From: Panorpa germanica
Lineage: Eukaryota > Arthropoda > Insecta > Mecoptera > Panorpidae
Length of the DNA: 64,000 nucleotides
NCBI GenBank assembly: GCA_963678705.1
Contig: OY783217.1
Span: 434,001 to 498,000 of the forward strand
Reading direction: 5' to 3'
The first letter of the stretch is position 1. Every line of letters starts with the position of its first letter. This document shows, piece after piece, positions 50,241 through 63,187 of this stretch. A program made the translations under genes and the position numbers. The notes below the pieces were generated by a model. It worked only from the letters and a program-made list of their open reading frames with translations, was not told the origin of the DNA and searched no databases.

Positions 50241-50269
50241 TACTATGATACTATGATACTGATACTATG
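50241..50269 (+). repeat. Short TACTATGA/TGATAC tandem repeat
   Basis: Three to four degenerate units of GATACTAT in tandem. Confidence 0.75.
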
Positions 50270-50803
50270 AGAATATTCATATTAATAAAAATCCCGCTAT
50301 GTTACATAAATGTTACGTATACCATTCCCTGATTACATTCTTTATAGACTTGGACATTTAATGAATTTATATCAATCTCGAAAAAGACTTCGTAATATGT
50401 GACACGCTTATTTATCACCTTGTAATTATGGAATCTAAATTTAAGCATACTTTAATTTAGTGGCTTCTTCTCCTATCAAAGCTAGCTACATAAATATTTA
50501 ACGATATCGTATATTACGGACCTAATTATACAAATTAACTTTGATACAAGCCAACGTAATTAGCAATAAGGTTCTATTTTTAAAACGGACTTTAATATAT
50601 AGTTCCAATTCTAATTTCGTGATACGGTGCGGGGCGAAGACAAAATTATATTTAAAAATAGAAAAACTACATCAAAAGAATTTTTAAAGACACTTCAGAA
50701 AAAAAACAAAAAGGAAACAATTTTTGATTTATATATTTTTAAAATTCACTAATATTTCTTAGTACTGTCAGAACGCAACGGGACATAATAAAAATCTCAA
50801 ACG

Positions 50804-50818
50804 CACACACACACACAC
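50804..50818 (+). repeat. (CA)n microsatellite
   Basis: A perfect CA run. Confidence 0.85.
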
Positions 50819-50986
50819 AACATGCCTAAGCAGATGCATTTACTAATATATATAATGTCTTGTACCGTTTAAAGAATATCGTCTTGGATGTCATAAAAAT
50901 ACGAAATTTTTACCTGTTGAAAACTATAATAGTGTCAACTTTAGTAGAACCGAGCTTTAATGCCGATTTTATTATCTTTTAGAGCA

Positions 50987-51110
50987 CAGATCCCCAAACT
51001 TCTGGAAAATACGGGCCAGATTGAGGTATTGATTCTTCGTTGGATTTTATTTTATACTTTTTGATGAAAAGATTAGTTTAGGGCCCGACTACAAAACCGA
51101 ATTTGTTTAC
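50987..51110 (+). mobile_element. Possible hAT (Charlie-like) left end
   Basis: CAGATCCCCAAACTTCTGG followed 10-30 bases later by CGGGCCAGA resembles the CAG-GTCCCCAAACTTT...GGCC ends of Charlie-type hAT elements, as does GGGCCCGACTAC around 51082-51093. No right end or 8-bp duplication was found, so boundaries are nominal and this may be coincidence. Confidence 0.3.
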
Positions 51111-53557
51111 AATTATTTAGAGTTTGTTGATTTTTTTAAAATGTCAAAACATCACCAATGTGTTATTATTATTACCTTCGGTTAAAACAGTAATTAAACA
51201 TGCAATTAAGTGAAGAAACTCACAGTGTTATCAGCAAAGGATATACGTGACGAACTTAGGTTCCAGCCCCCTTTGTGAGGCACGTACTTTGGCCAACGAC
51301 AATAATAATAATTGTTTTAATGAGTTTTAACTCGGTACTTGTGAATATGAGCAATTAATTAATTTGCATTCATGTTTATCGTTAACTTTTAAATAACTAG
51401 GTACATTGTTTAACAAATTTACATCGACATTGTGGTTGAATAATAAAATAACCGTATGCTTATAGAAATATCATAGTAATTACATACTGGAATTCGATCA
51501 CTATATTGATAAATCACTTTAAAATTACGTTCATTGTGGAATCAAACAAAATCTTAACACACACACAATAAAAAAATGCTTTGAAAAAAGAAAACGTTGT
51601 AACTATATCTGATATCACATAGAAATCTGCATAAATACAATTGATTGACATTATGAAAACAAATATTTGTTAAACATATAATCCTAGTAGAAAATACACG
51701 TGACCGTTCCGTTTGAATTGCACGTGCAAACTGATTTCGAGACAACATTTGTTCTTCTAGTCTAAACCAGTCGAAACTTGTTAAAACATTCAACAAAACA
51801 GTGATTGCAATTAAGTTTGGACAAAAACAAAAACGTTTACGCAAATTCTGTACCTAATATATACATATAGGGTAGGCCCAAACTATGTTTATTAGTAACA
51901 TAACATTTTTAAATTTATAAATATCAACTTTCTAATATACTAAGCGCTAATTTATTTTGGATAACATCCCTGAGATACATAGAAAGTATTTTTCATTTAC
52001 AGATTCAGTTCTATAATAAACAATAAGGGCATTAGCAGTACCAGCGCATTTAACGATACGTTGTGGGTTAGAGCGAGATAGCAGACAGCTGAACGCAATG
52101 ACATACATCGACGCCGCTTAACTGCAGTTAATTAATGTGTCCACCACTATAACCGCAGGATATCAGGGGCGTAGTTTCACTAGATTCATCAAATCGACTG
52201 GGAACACAAGTGATTTATTTTAGACCAAGGTAATTTAATGTCAATACCCAGTTGTAGATCATTCTTTAAGAAACTTGGTTTTTTAATACCTTGTTCTGGT
52301 AATTATTGAAAGGTTTGAGGAATATATTTTATTTTAATAGCGGTACGACGAAAACTGTTGTAGAAATACAAAAGCTATGTCGTTTTTCAAGATTACAATA
52401 AAAAAATTATAATTAGGCATGTGGGGACAGCAGTATCCGATTTACCTGACTCAAGTCTCATGCACTCACACGCAGTATAATGACGAAATTGGCAAAGTTG
52501 GGTGTCAGACCACGACTGGTTCGCAATGCCGCTGTTTCGAAGCGTACGATACTGAACAGTGAACGCACTTGTATAAGAAGCCATACTATATTTCATGCGA
52601 AACGTACCATGACCATCTTCTTTCTGTCAGAGCATTTTAAACATTATCAATTTCTAATCATAAATTTTCTAGCTTACATACTATGGCGTACAAATCAAGA
52701 AGAAGCTGAGTGATTTTGGTCAGATAATAATTCCAACTTTTCAACATAATTCCAAGTTAATTGCAGCTACACTGTTCGCGGTAGAATAGCCAATATTCCT
52801 ATCTCTTTCATCAATAAGTCACAGAGGTCATAATCATATATTTTCTATAAAAATATTATGAAAAGTGGGTGTTGAACATTCTAGAACATCTTAGTCTTGC
52901 AGAAATGTTATCGGCGATGGTTTCTTCATATAGATTATGCCTATAGCGAGTCCGAGTCCGAGGCCGTGGCTGAGGGAAGGATCTCAGCTCTCAGGGCGGA
53001 CGAAGTCACGAAGAGATGATTGATAACAATAACTCGATTGTTTCGCTTCGTTTTTCTCTTTACCGCGCCCCTCTCTCACCTCAAGGAAAAGTACACTTCA
53101 TGCATAAATATATTGCAGCATTTTAACACTTAAATATAATTTAGATGTAGTTGAGAGAGTGCTAATGTTTTCGAAAGGAATTATTTACAACGTACAATTA
53201 CAAGAGTGCTGGAACCAGGAAAGGTAAATTCATATTTCGTTTTGTTGGAGATTATTTTCTTTATCTACAAGACAAGGGTCGGTAATTTCTTCCGAGAAGG
53301 ACGGGAGATTGGAACTTTCGTTAATTCAGCAGATAGGATTTCATACCTATTACCAGTTAAGTTAAGATACAAGTTTATAATTTCGATAGAAGTTCATAAC
53401 TTCGTACTTGCAACAGTTTTACACTAAATCACAATTGAACAAATTATTCACTACTTGAATCACCCATTATCTCCTAACCCAATGAGGTAACCAACGATAA
53501 CTGCAGTGCAGGACATGGCACGTCCTGTACGGTACAACGGACACGGATATGCCTAGA

Positions 53558-53565
53558 TGACGTCA
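53558..53565. promoter_or_regulatory. TGACGTCA palindrome (CRE-like)
   Basis: Perfect octamer within a GC-richer patch (53505-53600) that also contains GGACATGGCACGTCC. Confidence 0.25.
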
Positions 53566-55616
53566 CTTGTAGTCTTTGTTTCGAGTCCAGCCAGCACCTC
53601 ATTACCGACTCAACGTTTATACATAAATTTCAAGTAAAATAATTGCGCATTTAAATAATGCTGACATTTATTTAATTAATTATGTTTTATTTATATACTC
53701 ATTAAGAATTATAAAATGAGAGATCTAAGAAATTGAATTAAAAATGCAACTAATTAGTGATATTAATTAAAAGAGTTTTCTAAGAACGGTTTGCGTTAAT
53801 TAAATTAATATTAATTATAAATGACCGTTAAATGTATAGTTGCAGAAATAAATAAATGGCTAAATATTAATTACAGTTTGGTTAATTAGCTTTTGAATTA
53901 AAATAGAAAGGTTTTTTTTGTAATTTCATCATTAAAAACATTGAGATTGTGATTTATCTCATACCGTCACAACTCTATTGATTAGGTAAATGGTTACTTT
54001 TTAAATTTTGTTTATTTACACAGCTGTAAGCATGAATTTTTTGTAATGGTTTTGCTACAAGAGCCGGGTTTTCCATTGTCATTTAAAGGTTAAAATATAA
54101 CTGAAGTTTAACCAAAAAATTGGTTATTGAATTCCAATTTTGTCAAAGACCAATCACAGTTAACAAACCAAAAATGTAACCAAGGTATTTTGCTTGGAAA
54201 GCTACGATTATGTTTAATTAGAACAAAAATGAATTATGCTAAAAAATAAGTTAACTGACTATTGAAAAATCGGCGCTAAATGTTACTTAGCGTTCGATGT
54301 AGTCAGTAGGTAGTGGCACAATCTCGTTTAAATATAAAAAAATAATTCACACTATATTAAGTACAACTACAGAGCTCACACATCTCGCACCATATGATCA
54401 GCCGTTCACCCAGCAGCTGCTTTAAGAAGCGGATGTAACACATATGCAAAACTTAGCATAATTGTATTTTATTAATTTGTAATTTTATACATGTATAGGT
54501 TGTGAAGTAATTCAATGCATAATGGCTAAATACGTCTAAAAAATATAAATACTAGAATACAAGACGACATGCACTGTTTTTTAAGTGGTGCGAGATTCCT
54601 AATTAACACAGAACTTATAGTTTCTGAAAGGGAGATTCCAGGACTAGACTAGAGCCCCCCTAAGACATAAATGAATCGACTTCATGTAGTAATATTTCTA
54701 TAAACAATAATAAATTCTTAAAAACAAAGTCATATAAACTTTCTTCGTCGATTTTCATTTGATTACAACACTTTTTTTTCTTATATAAATAAAGATAATT
54801 ATACATTTGATTTCATTGAGCCAAATGGCCTTTCACTTTATGCAACACGCCCACTCGCTTGTATTGTAATTTCTACATCATTATAATTTATTATATTCTT
54901 TTAATTAATTAATAAATTCCGTTTAAATATGTCACGAAATTACACTCAACGAAAAAAGAATAGAAATTAAAAAGTTCCGTCTATTTGTCCCCGAATTTTG
55001 ATATTTAGTCTCTATAGAATTCAATTTTTAATAGTCCTCCGAATGGCTGATCTAGTTATAGTAAATGTTACCCACATTTTGCAATAGAACACAAATTTAT
55101 TAATTTCAAGTTAAGGAAAAAAGGGTAAAACGAGTGCAATATTTTTGTTGAACAGAAACCGTAACACTAAGCTATTGTTGGGTCCAGTTTGGATTTTTCG
55201 AGATGGAATACATGTCCACGGTTGATAATGGAATGAACTCTCCAACCGATAAACAAAATTATAATTGAACAAATATGCCCCTACAAAATATAAAGTAATC
55301 TACAAAACACTCAAAACTTTTATGTATTTTTAATTATTATATTTTATATTGTGAAGTGTAAAGTAATAATAATCTACCAATAACTTAAAAAGTAATAAAT
55401 TTCTAGTACAAGAGAAATCGTCGATTTATCATAATCAATTACTGAGAGTAATAAAAATTGTTTAATTATTTATTGATCAATATCACGCCGTAGGGTAAAT
55501 TGTACGCTGTCGTATAAATAATTCTGCTTCAATAAAATTGCATTAGTTATTTGATTTTCTTGTTGCTATGTATATGTAAGCTATGTATTTAGTTTCGAAT
55601 TGAGTAAAGGTGACTG

Positions 55617-55651
55617 CTCACTGCTAGCTTGATCGTCAAGCTGTCAGTGAG
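55617..55651. repeat. 16-bp imperfect hairpin with 3-base loop
   Basis: CTCACTGCTAGCTTGA (55617-55632) pairs with TCAAGCTGTCAGTGAG (55636-55651) with two internal mismatches and loop TCG. The loop is too tight and the stem too short for a standard pre-miRNA. Confidence 0.6.
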
Positions 55652-55814
55652 TGCACGAAATATTGACCAGTTTGACGGACATCAATGAAACTAAATATTT
55701 GATGAATTTATTTAATTGAAATTTAAATTCCGTGCAACATTCTACAAATAACAAATTTACGATGTTCGACAAATTGAAAGACAACTGTTCGAAAGTTTCA
55801 ATAAATCTCAAAAC

Positions 55815-55952
55815 ATGTCCGTAGCGGTGTGCAACGCGATGCAAGTGCAACATTGTGACGTACCTGGTCCTCGAATGGAAGATATCCGGCCTGTCCCTCT
55901 GTCCGTCGAGACGCACCGCATGACCATGGACCACGCAGCGTCATACATTTGA
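55815..55952 (+). CDS. Candidate GC-rich small ORF or first exon
   Basis: ATG in an AAAACATGT context opens 45 codons to TGA, with third positions rich in G/C, in contrast to the AT-rich surroundings. The peptide (MSVAVCNAMQVQHCDVPG..., ending DHAASYI) has no recognised domain. The same island is open on the minus strand (55644-55934 and 55808-55996), which weakens the coding argument. A GC-rich regulatory island or an old repeat would explain it equally well. Confidence 0.15.
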   Translation: MSVAVCNAMQVQHCDVPGPRMEDIRPVPLSVETHRMTMDHAASYI

Positions 55953-58900
55953 TACTCAAACAGCGAATATGTATATGTAGTAAAGAATCGCATCATGGGT
56001 TTTGGGCCAGCATGTGCATGGGCAGAAGTAAGGGGGGGCTATTCGTTTGAGGAGTAAACGGAGTACAAAAGTCAAACGAGGACTTGCGGGACTAAGAAAA
56101 GAAACATCATCAAGAAACCAAGCCGCATTGGAGTAAGTGAAATAGTTTAATTAGAAACTAAATAGGATAGAAAGAGATATAGTGAATGAGTAGAACTTCT
56201 CACGAACTTGTCCTCGGTCGCAGAGCTGTGATCACCATGGGTGCATCGGTAAAACTTTAAATAAATATTTATATAAAATAAATTATTTAAAAATAGACAA
56301 TTTCAATAAATAGTCTATTAGTTCTCATATACATTTCTATGGTTCCAAATTGTTTAATCATTAGATTATTAACTATAGCTCACAATAGCAAAATCAGCGC
56401 AACAAATCTTATCCAATTTTATCGCTGGAGTCGCAATCTTAAACCGAACATTATTTAATAACTCAAAATATATTAACGTCAAAATATTAAATATGTTTCT
56501 GAGATATATGTGTTCAGTTCAATTTTATTCTATTTTTCAATAGCGACTTGAAAATTTGGCAAATTTTTTTGTAAATACTCTTCTATTTTTTTTTAGTAAA
56601 TAACAATACTACACCACTGTAGAGTAACCTGTTGGTTTGCTGTAGGAATGTGGCAGCGTACAGTTCTGTACCTCTCTCAGCTTAAAGCTATGGCACTACA
56701 TAATGTTTCACGTTCCTTCTAGCGATTACATTTGGCATAAGATATAGACACTATGGCTCTAGGTCTAGCCCTAGATTGTTCGTATGGAAGACGTAAACGT
56801 AACACAACGATATGGTGATTACATTATCTAATAAATACTTGCATGGATTTAAAATACAGTTTGTCATAATTGAATTGCATTTTATATTACTACTTTGCGA
56901 ACATTTACAATGATGGAGCAGGTGAGAGTTAAAAATGTTGTGAGCCCTAAAAGAATAGGTGAGATATTGAAACTATCACTAGATGGAAATAGATCAAGCC
57001 GACTAATTACTGGAATACAATGAATTCAGTTGGTCGAATTCTCAAGAGAAAAAATGTAATTGTGACACAAATCAAACTTAGCAACAAGTATAGAAAGAAC
57101 TTTAGAAGTAGAACTAGCTCTGACATCTCGGATTTAACAATGTGGCACTGGTTATAAACTAAAGAAATTAAACAGCCTGCATCTGTGAATACAAGTTATG
57201 TATTTCAATTACAATTATAACATTGCAAATACTACTTCGATTCTTCCCGTTTATACAAATTTAAATTATGTATTAATATCGCATAAACATCACATCAAAA
57301 TCTACAAGATTGACATTTGTAAAAAATAACTAAAAATGATTTTGGAGGTTATCTTACTACGAAATATTTTAACTCTCATCAACACAAATATTATAAATAA
57401 TTACAAAATCATTAAATAAGTCACAAATGTCAGATATTAAGATATTTAGGCTCATCAGCGTTAACATAAACTTGCGTTTTCATGATAAAAAAGAACTGTA
57501 TATATTCTATATACAATTAAGAACATTTAACGTATAGTTGATTTGATGCAATGTTATTATTCAATTATATATGCTACTAATAATAAATAAACTAATAGCT
57601 GCACATCATGTTTGTAATATATTTTGACGTTTAACGCTACGACAGGCTCGGTACTATGTGTACACTCGTACAAAAACCATGCAAAAAAAATATAAACATA
57701 TCTAACCTGAGTGTATTAGCAGCTCCAGAAACATTAGTTGCACACATTAAAAACACCTTTAAAGAAAATCTAATTGTTTTAAATTAATCATCAGCTATTT
57801 TTAAAACAACACAATAACATTTCTTATTTGGCACTCAAGTTATTTGGTATTAATTTATAATTTAAAGTCAACCTGTTGAGGTTATGTGTCAAAATTTTAC
57901 AATACATATCTGTGTAAATAAAAACACGTTTGGAAGTAAACTTAATATGTCTAATGAAACTTTAGGTACTTATATACAATCACAACCACTTTTATTATTT
58001 TAGAATGTACTTCTTTTTACACAATAACATTTTTTAATCAGAGCAAAACACCCACTGATTTGACACTTCAATATCTGCACTCAAAATGGCGGCTGTCAAA
58101 TTTTATGGAGACATGCCTTCCGATTTGAATATTTATAAAATAAATATTTGAAAGAAATATATCAGTGGAAATACAAGTACATTTTATTTACATAACGAAT
58201 GAATATTTCCGGTCTCACATTTCATACTAATTTAACACCTTTGTTAACTTTTAAATAACTGCATACCTTTTTTATTGTTCTTGACTTTAAAAGTTAAAGT
58301 TCTATAATAGATTATTCAATTCATACCTTTTCCGTATTTGTTTTTTGAAACCATTTTTTTGTTTAAATAGTAAATGATCATATTTTAACACATTTTTGTC
58401 TGTATACATTATATATCCGTGATTCTCAAACGTTTGGTATTTTAAATTGATTACTTTACATAACTACGGTCTGTGGAAATTACGAGTATATAAATATGTT
58501 ACTGAATATCATGTAGAATAGAAATTAAGACATGGTACACAAGCCAATTAAAATTTGAATATTACAAAGTGTCACTAGATGTAATTGAAGCTGCTGATAT
58601 CAGTGTCTAAACAGTATTAGTACGAACGTTTTATTTTATTTTAAAAATGCAGATAATAAAAACAATATTCCAATATTTATAAAATAATATAATCTCTTGT
58701 CAAGTTTCTGTTCTCATATTCATGTGACGTCACACTGATGATCGCACCGGCTGTCTGTGATCGTGGGCATGATTTACGCACATACATCATTTTTATCATA
58801 AAATCACAACTCAGCATGTTCATTAAAAATATATTTATTATTTCAATTCTGTAATTAGTTGCAATTCACATATAATAAATTTATTAAATTACAGCCCATC

Positions 58901-60865
58901 ATTTCGCTTGATTAACATTCAGTGATTAGCATTAATTAAGCTTCGTAAAACGCAAAAAATTAACTCCGGTGGAACAAGCCTTAATGAACCGACCGATGAC
59001 CAGTGACTAGAGCCCAGCACCGGCGATCAGGGACAGCGGTCGGCAATCAAATTGTAACTGCACATTATATCAAAACTGTCAGCACGATTTAACGTTTTAA
59101 CGCATGCACGGGATTTAAGAGTGAGTGGGGTACGTTAGGTCGTAGACTCTAAAAATAAATTTATTCCGTAACTGGCAAAAAATTATCTCGCCAAATAATA
59201 ATAAAATATTATATGAATGTAATGTAACATCCGTGTTTTGAAGAAATATCTAAGAAATCAATAGTGCTTTGTTTTAGCACGTTTTCTAGTTCATTCTTCA
59301 TTATCTATTTCCAAACCTAAAATCAATTTAGCCGTGAGCAGAGCAGTTAATTAAAAACTTATTTTTTCCTTCTCATAAATTACTAAAATTGAAAAGTTTC
59401 GGTTATTAATAAATTTCAATTAGTGACATCTACTAGCAACACCTGCAAGCAATTTAGTTTAACGATTTACATATTTATTTTCTTTGAAATCTTTTTTATT
59501 ACGAGTATTATGTATTCAGTATCGCTATCATAATACGATGCAAAATTATAATCCAAAATAAATAATGTTCATTAATCATTGAGATTAAAGCACCCACACG
59601 CCAAATGGCCAATTAAAATATTTAATGAATTAAGAAAATACAAGGTGTTTAGAAAGTACAGTTGCTAAATTTGGTTATATTGTTTTTTACTTATTGTAGG
59701 CTGATGTTTTGTATATGGTAAGATGACAGGTATAAGTGCAGTATAAACAAAAATCGACTTGGAACATAATACGCACGATTTAAATTTAGATAAGTGAATA
59801 TCTGTAGTAAAATCTATTTGACACAACGCATCGATGCTAGCGGTGCTAACATATGCACGCATATCAACAACCAATAAAGTTATAGCTGTCTCGAGTAATA
59901 CAAGTTTTTGTTATTATAAATGTGGTAAAGAAGAATAAATAAATTCTACTGCCTGTTGTTTTACAGACTCAAATATATGACAAAAATTAAGAGGTAAAAC
60001 GTAAAATCAAATTTTAAATAACTCAATTTTTCCGTCAACTTTTGAAAATTTATAAAACAAAAAGTCAACAAGACGACAATAAATAAATTAATAAAATTTA
60101 TTAAATATTTTAAAAGACGAACATTTTCTTAAAACATATAAATGCAGGACGCCGTGGCATTTCCACAGAAAATAAATAACACCTGACAGTCATTATATCG
60201 ATTGAAACATCTTCCTAATCATTGACATAATTTATCTTAATTATAATATATTATTCTATAATAATTTTTTAATATGACATATACACGTACACCAATACAT
60301 TGAAACTAAAATACCCTCACACACAGAAGTACCAACACACAAACCTGATTTAGGTTTTATTTATAATTTACTAAGCATTAAAAACATATAAATAAATTTA
60401 TTCAAATTATAAAATAAAATAGATTTTTATGAATTGATAATTCCCTGTTCGGTGTGAAAGTGACACTTGTACTGCTTGGCTAATGTTCCTGTTATCAATA
60501 TTGAAATTGAAAAACAAGGTAACTGTGACAAGACACTGTCTCACTCTTACGCACGTTTAACACACTATCTTTTATCCCTCTCTGTTCTAACACAGCTGTA
60601 GATAAAAATGTTAATTTTTATTAAAGTTAATGAGTATATTATATTACTGTTTTGATTTTTTCGTTTTGTTAACTTTGAAATATTTTTAATGAAGTTTACT
60701 TATAACTGTAAATATGTTAATTAACTATAAAATTATTGTTAAGTGGTTTGGTTACTATTATTAGTTTTATTTTTATGTATTAGGTACGTAATTACTTATG
60801 TTTTGAATATGTAATTGAATCTATGATTGCAAGAAGGTATTTATTAAAAAAAAGTTTTAATTCAG
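55953..60865. other. AT-rich non-genic stretch
   Basis: No gene is recognised. TACACCACTG at 56610-56619 matches, in inverse, the terminus of the hAT at 1744 but has no partner. A GC-rich patch lies at 58980-59060 and one TGACGTCA at 58725-58732. Confidence 0.5.
58725..58732. promoter_or_regulatory. TGACGTCA palindrome (CRE-like)
   Basis: Perfect octamer in CATGTGACGTCACACTGATG. Confidence 0.25.
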
Positions 60866-61237
60866 CAACGAAGTTTCCAACGAAAACAAAAAACGAGCCA
60901 TGTCGAGCCGTGTTTCGTGACTCTATAGAACTTTTAACAATAGCGTAATAGGGGATTTTATTGTGTCGTATTCTGAAGTATTTGTATGTATGTATGTATT
61001 TAAAAACTTTTGAATAGTATTTGTGCACATGATGTCACCATCAATAGCATACAACGTAATTGCCTTTCGACCAAGAAACACAGTCGCTTAAAACGTGATC
61101 AAAACCAATTTAAAATCAATTTAGTTTCGTTCCTGCTGTGTGTGTTCTCTCACTAGCAACACAGTTACATTCTCATTCGGTTCGGGCAGATTCGGGGCTC
61201 GCGTTTGCAATGCCTCGGCCATGTGCGGACGGCCTTA
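60866..61237. mobile_element. MITE relative of 28741-29215, left-truncated
   Basis: It aligns with the inner left part, centre and right arm of the 28.7-kb MITE. Shared blocks include TTCCAACGAAAAC/TTTCAACGAAAAC, TGTATGTATGTAT, TCATTCGGTTCGGGCAGATT and the outer end ATGTGCGGACGGCCTTA (61221-61237). That end shows the intact family terminus TAAGGCCGTCCGCACA, which is diverged on the right side of the 28.7-kb copy. The left terminal repeat is absent. The minus-strand frame at 60792-61028 is not a gene. Confidence 0.78.
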
Positions 61238-62019
61238 GTGTCACAATGGAGATGGCGTGATTAGTTTTGTGACGTCACATCAAATCTAAAATTGGACTTC
61301 CAAAAAAGGAAAAACGTAGAAGTCAAAAGAAAGAGAAATGGGGTCTAGTTATGTTTTGAAGCAAGTATCTAGAAACGCTGCCAATACTGACAGTAACACA
61401 TTTATGCGGATCCCGATATTGCTTGCTGCTTTGTGTCAAATATGGTGAATATCTGCATTTTCTAAGAGCTCCCCCTGCACTTAGCATGTTAGAAACAAAA
61501 ATAGTTCCAACTTCGAACACGAGCGCTGCCTGCTCCAATATTAATGGTGAGAAATACCAATCCACAATCCACAGTATAGTCAAGCTATTATAATATTTTT
61601 TTCTACAACTGTTAAATTTAAATGTGACAAAAACATGATGAATTGATGTCACAAAAACACCATTAAGCTATAAATCAACTAAAATATCTAACAGTATAAA
61701 AAAATATGTCGGTCCTGCGTCCATGGTAAATGCGAGACTGGTTAGCACTAGAACAAAAATAAATAAACAAATAAAAATTAAAAAGTTTAAAAGACAGGTT
61801 TAAAACGTATTAACACCTTGTCGAAAACGTAAGAAACTGTTAAATTCTGTTTGAACAAGAAATAAATATCATTTGGAAAATGTAGTCTGACGTCTGGCTA
61901 ATTAGTGGCAGAGGCAGACTGGCGCAAGGCGGCAAGTCGAGAGGTCGAGAAGTCGGGAAGTTAGCAGTCGATGAGTACGCAGTTAGACACACCCAAGGGC
62001 GAGTAAGTTAACAGACAAT
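61238..62019. other. Non-genic DNA between two repeats
   Basis: A 109-codon minus-strand frame (61323-61652) has balanced composition but no recognisable domain. A CGAGAGGTCGAGAAGTCGGG purine-rich run lies near 61939-61958. No other feature. Confidence 0.45.
61270..61277. promoter_or_regulatory. TGACGTCA palindrome (CRE-like)
   Basis: Perfect octamer 33 bases outside the right end of the truncated MITE, so it is not part of that element. Confidence 0.25.
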
Positions 62020-62572
62020 AACAATGGGCTTGTGTCCTATGTCTTAATTTCTATAAAAGAGTACTATATATTGATAAAGTGGGTTACTAGAACCTCAAAT
62101 GTTCAATTATTTTTTAATAACTCCTTATATGTTAAGAGATATTAACAATTAAAAAAGTCTTTTGTCTATTTAATTATTAAAGGGATTCAACGTTGTACAC
62201 ATTCCAAATGCATGTGACAACATTATCAACCTTACAGCTCATAAACCTCTGCAATATGTATTTATATATCAAATATTATTTACAGCTATTTCAAGGAACA
62301 ACAAAATTTCAATATTATGTCTGTCTTAAAAGGGTTAAATAAAATAAAAACTTATTATTCTTTGACTTGACTTGATTATTTGACTACCAACAACTACAAA
62401 ACATTACCACAGCACTGACCTACTCAACAAATAACTGACGTTAAAATGCATTTCACGTTATACAAATTAGATATTTATTAAAATAGACACGCCAATACAC
62501 ATTTGTTAACATCAATTTCAATCAACAATTGAAAAATCGACCACTAAAAAATGAGGACACAAGTCCATTGTT
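62020..62572 (+). mobile_element. 553-bp TIR element, copy B of the 5.9-kb repeat
   Basis: The ends are 19-bp inverted repeats matching at 18 of 19: AACAATGGGCTTGTGTCCT at 62020-62038 and, read in reverse, AACAATGGACTTGTGTCCT at 62554-62572. The first ~435 bases match 5895-6329. No coding frame is present. This defines a non-autonomous DNA transposon family. I see no convincing target duplication (flanks CAGACAAT and GAAAGGAA), and I do not recognise the termini, so the superfamily is unassigned. Confidence 0.82.
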
Positions 62573-63187
62573 GAAAGGAAATATAGCAGTGTAACATAGT
62601 CCTCAGAGCTGTATTGGAGGCCCATGGTCTACGAATATTATAAGACCTCTTCAACTCCATTTCATATTACTTTTACACCAAACTCAAATGTCTATATGCA
62701 TGTTCTCCATTGGAGTTCAGTGTAAACTGCCTACCCACTCCCCCTCGTTCCCCTGTATCCTGTTGATAAGCTCGATGTAATCCTACAGGTTACAAACGTT
62801 ATTTGAACTCGACACGAAATAAATTCCCGTATTCAACGGGTTCAATACAAAGTTAATAAGTTGCTAATACAATATTATTAAACATGTTTTTAGATAATAT
62901 AAAATTAAATGAATTTTAATTAAAATAATTAATAGCTAAAACATCATTACGCAACGAGCAACATACACTCATCCCCCTCCCCCTGCCACTTCTCTACGCC
63001 TTTAAGAGAAAGACTTTTAAACTCGTACATGCAAAACTTATAATTATTGTTAATAATTTTAAATGTTATAAAATTAATAATATAATATTACATAAGTTTT
63101 AGTGGGAGAGAGGTCAGGTGGGAGGAAAGGGAGAAGCACGTTTTCAATCAACGGTCATTAATTATAAAAGTATTTTACGATTTAAAG
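62573..63187. other. Non-genic DNA, nothing recognised
   Basis: AT-rich with a few pyrimidine-rich patches (62730-62760 and 62970-63000). No frame or repeat of note. Confidence 0.5.

Larger units (their letters stand above)
48822..55814. other. Long AT-rich non-genic stretch
   Basis: About 7 kb without a recognised gene. It contains a tandem TACTATGA run (50241-50269), (CA)n at 50804-50818, a hAT-like solo end at 50987, another (CAGGGGCGTAG) at 52164 and one TGACGTCA. A GC-richer block at 52430-52600 is open on both strands without motif. A hairpin lies at 55617-55651. Confidence 0.5.

Noticed and set aside
52393..52713. Overlapping ORFs on both strands in a GC-richer block
   Set aside because: Possibly repeat-derived, but I recognise no motif, no second copy in the window and no terminal repeats.
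55617..55651. Hairpin as a microRNA precursor
   Set aside because: A 3-base loop and 16-bp stem do not fit a pre-miRNA, and I recognise no known mature sequence.
61323..61652. 109-codon minus-strand ORF
   Set aside because: No recognisable domain, and it lies between two transposon copies; not enough to call a gene.
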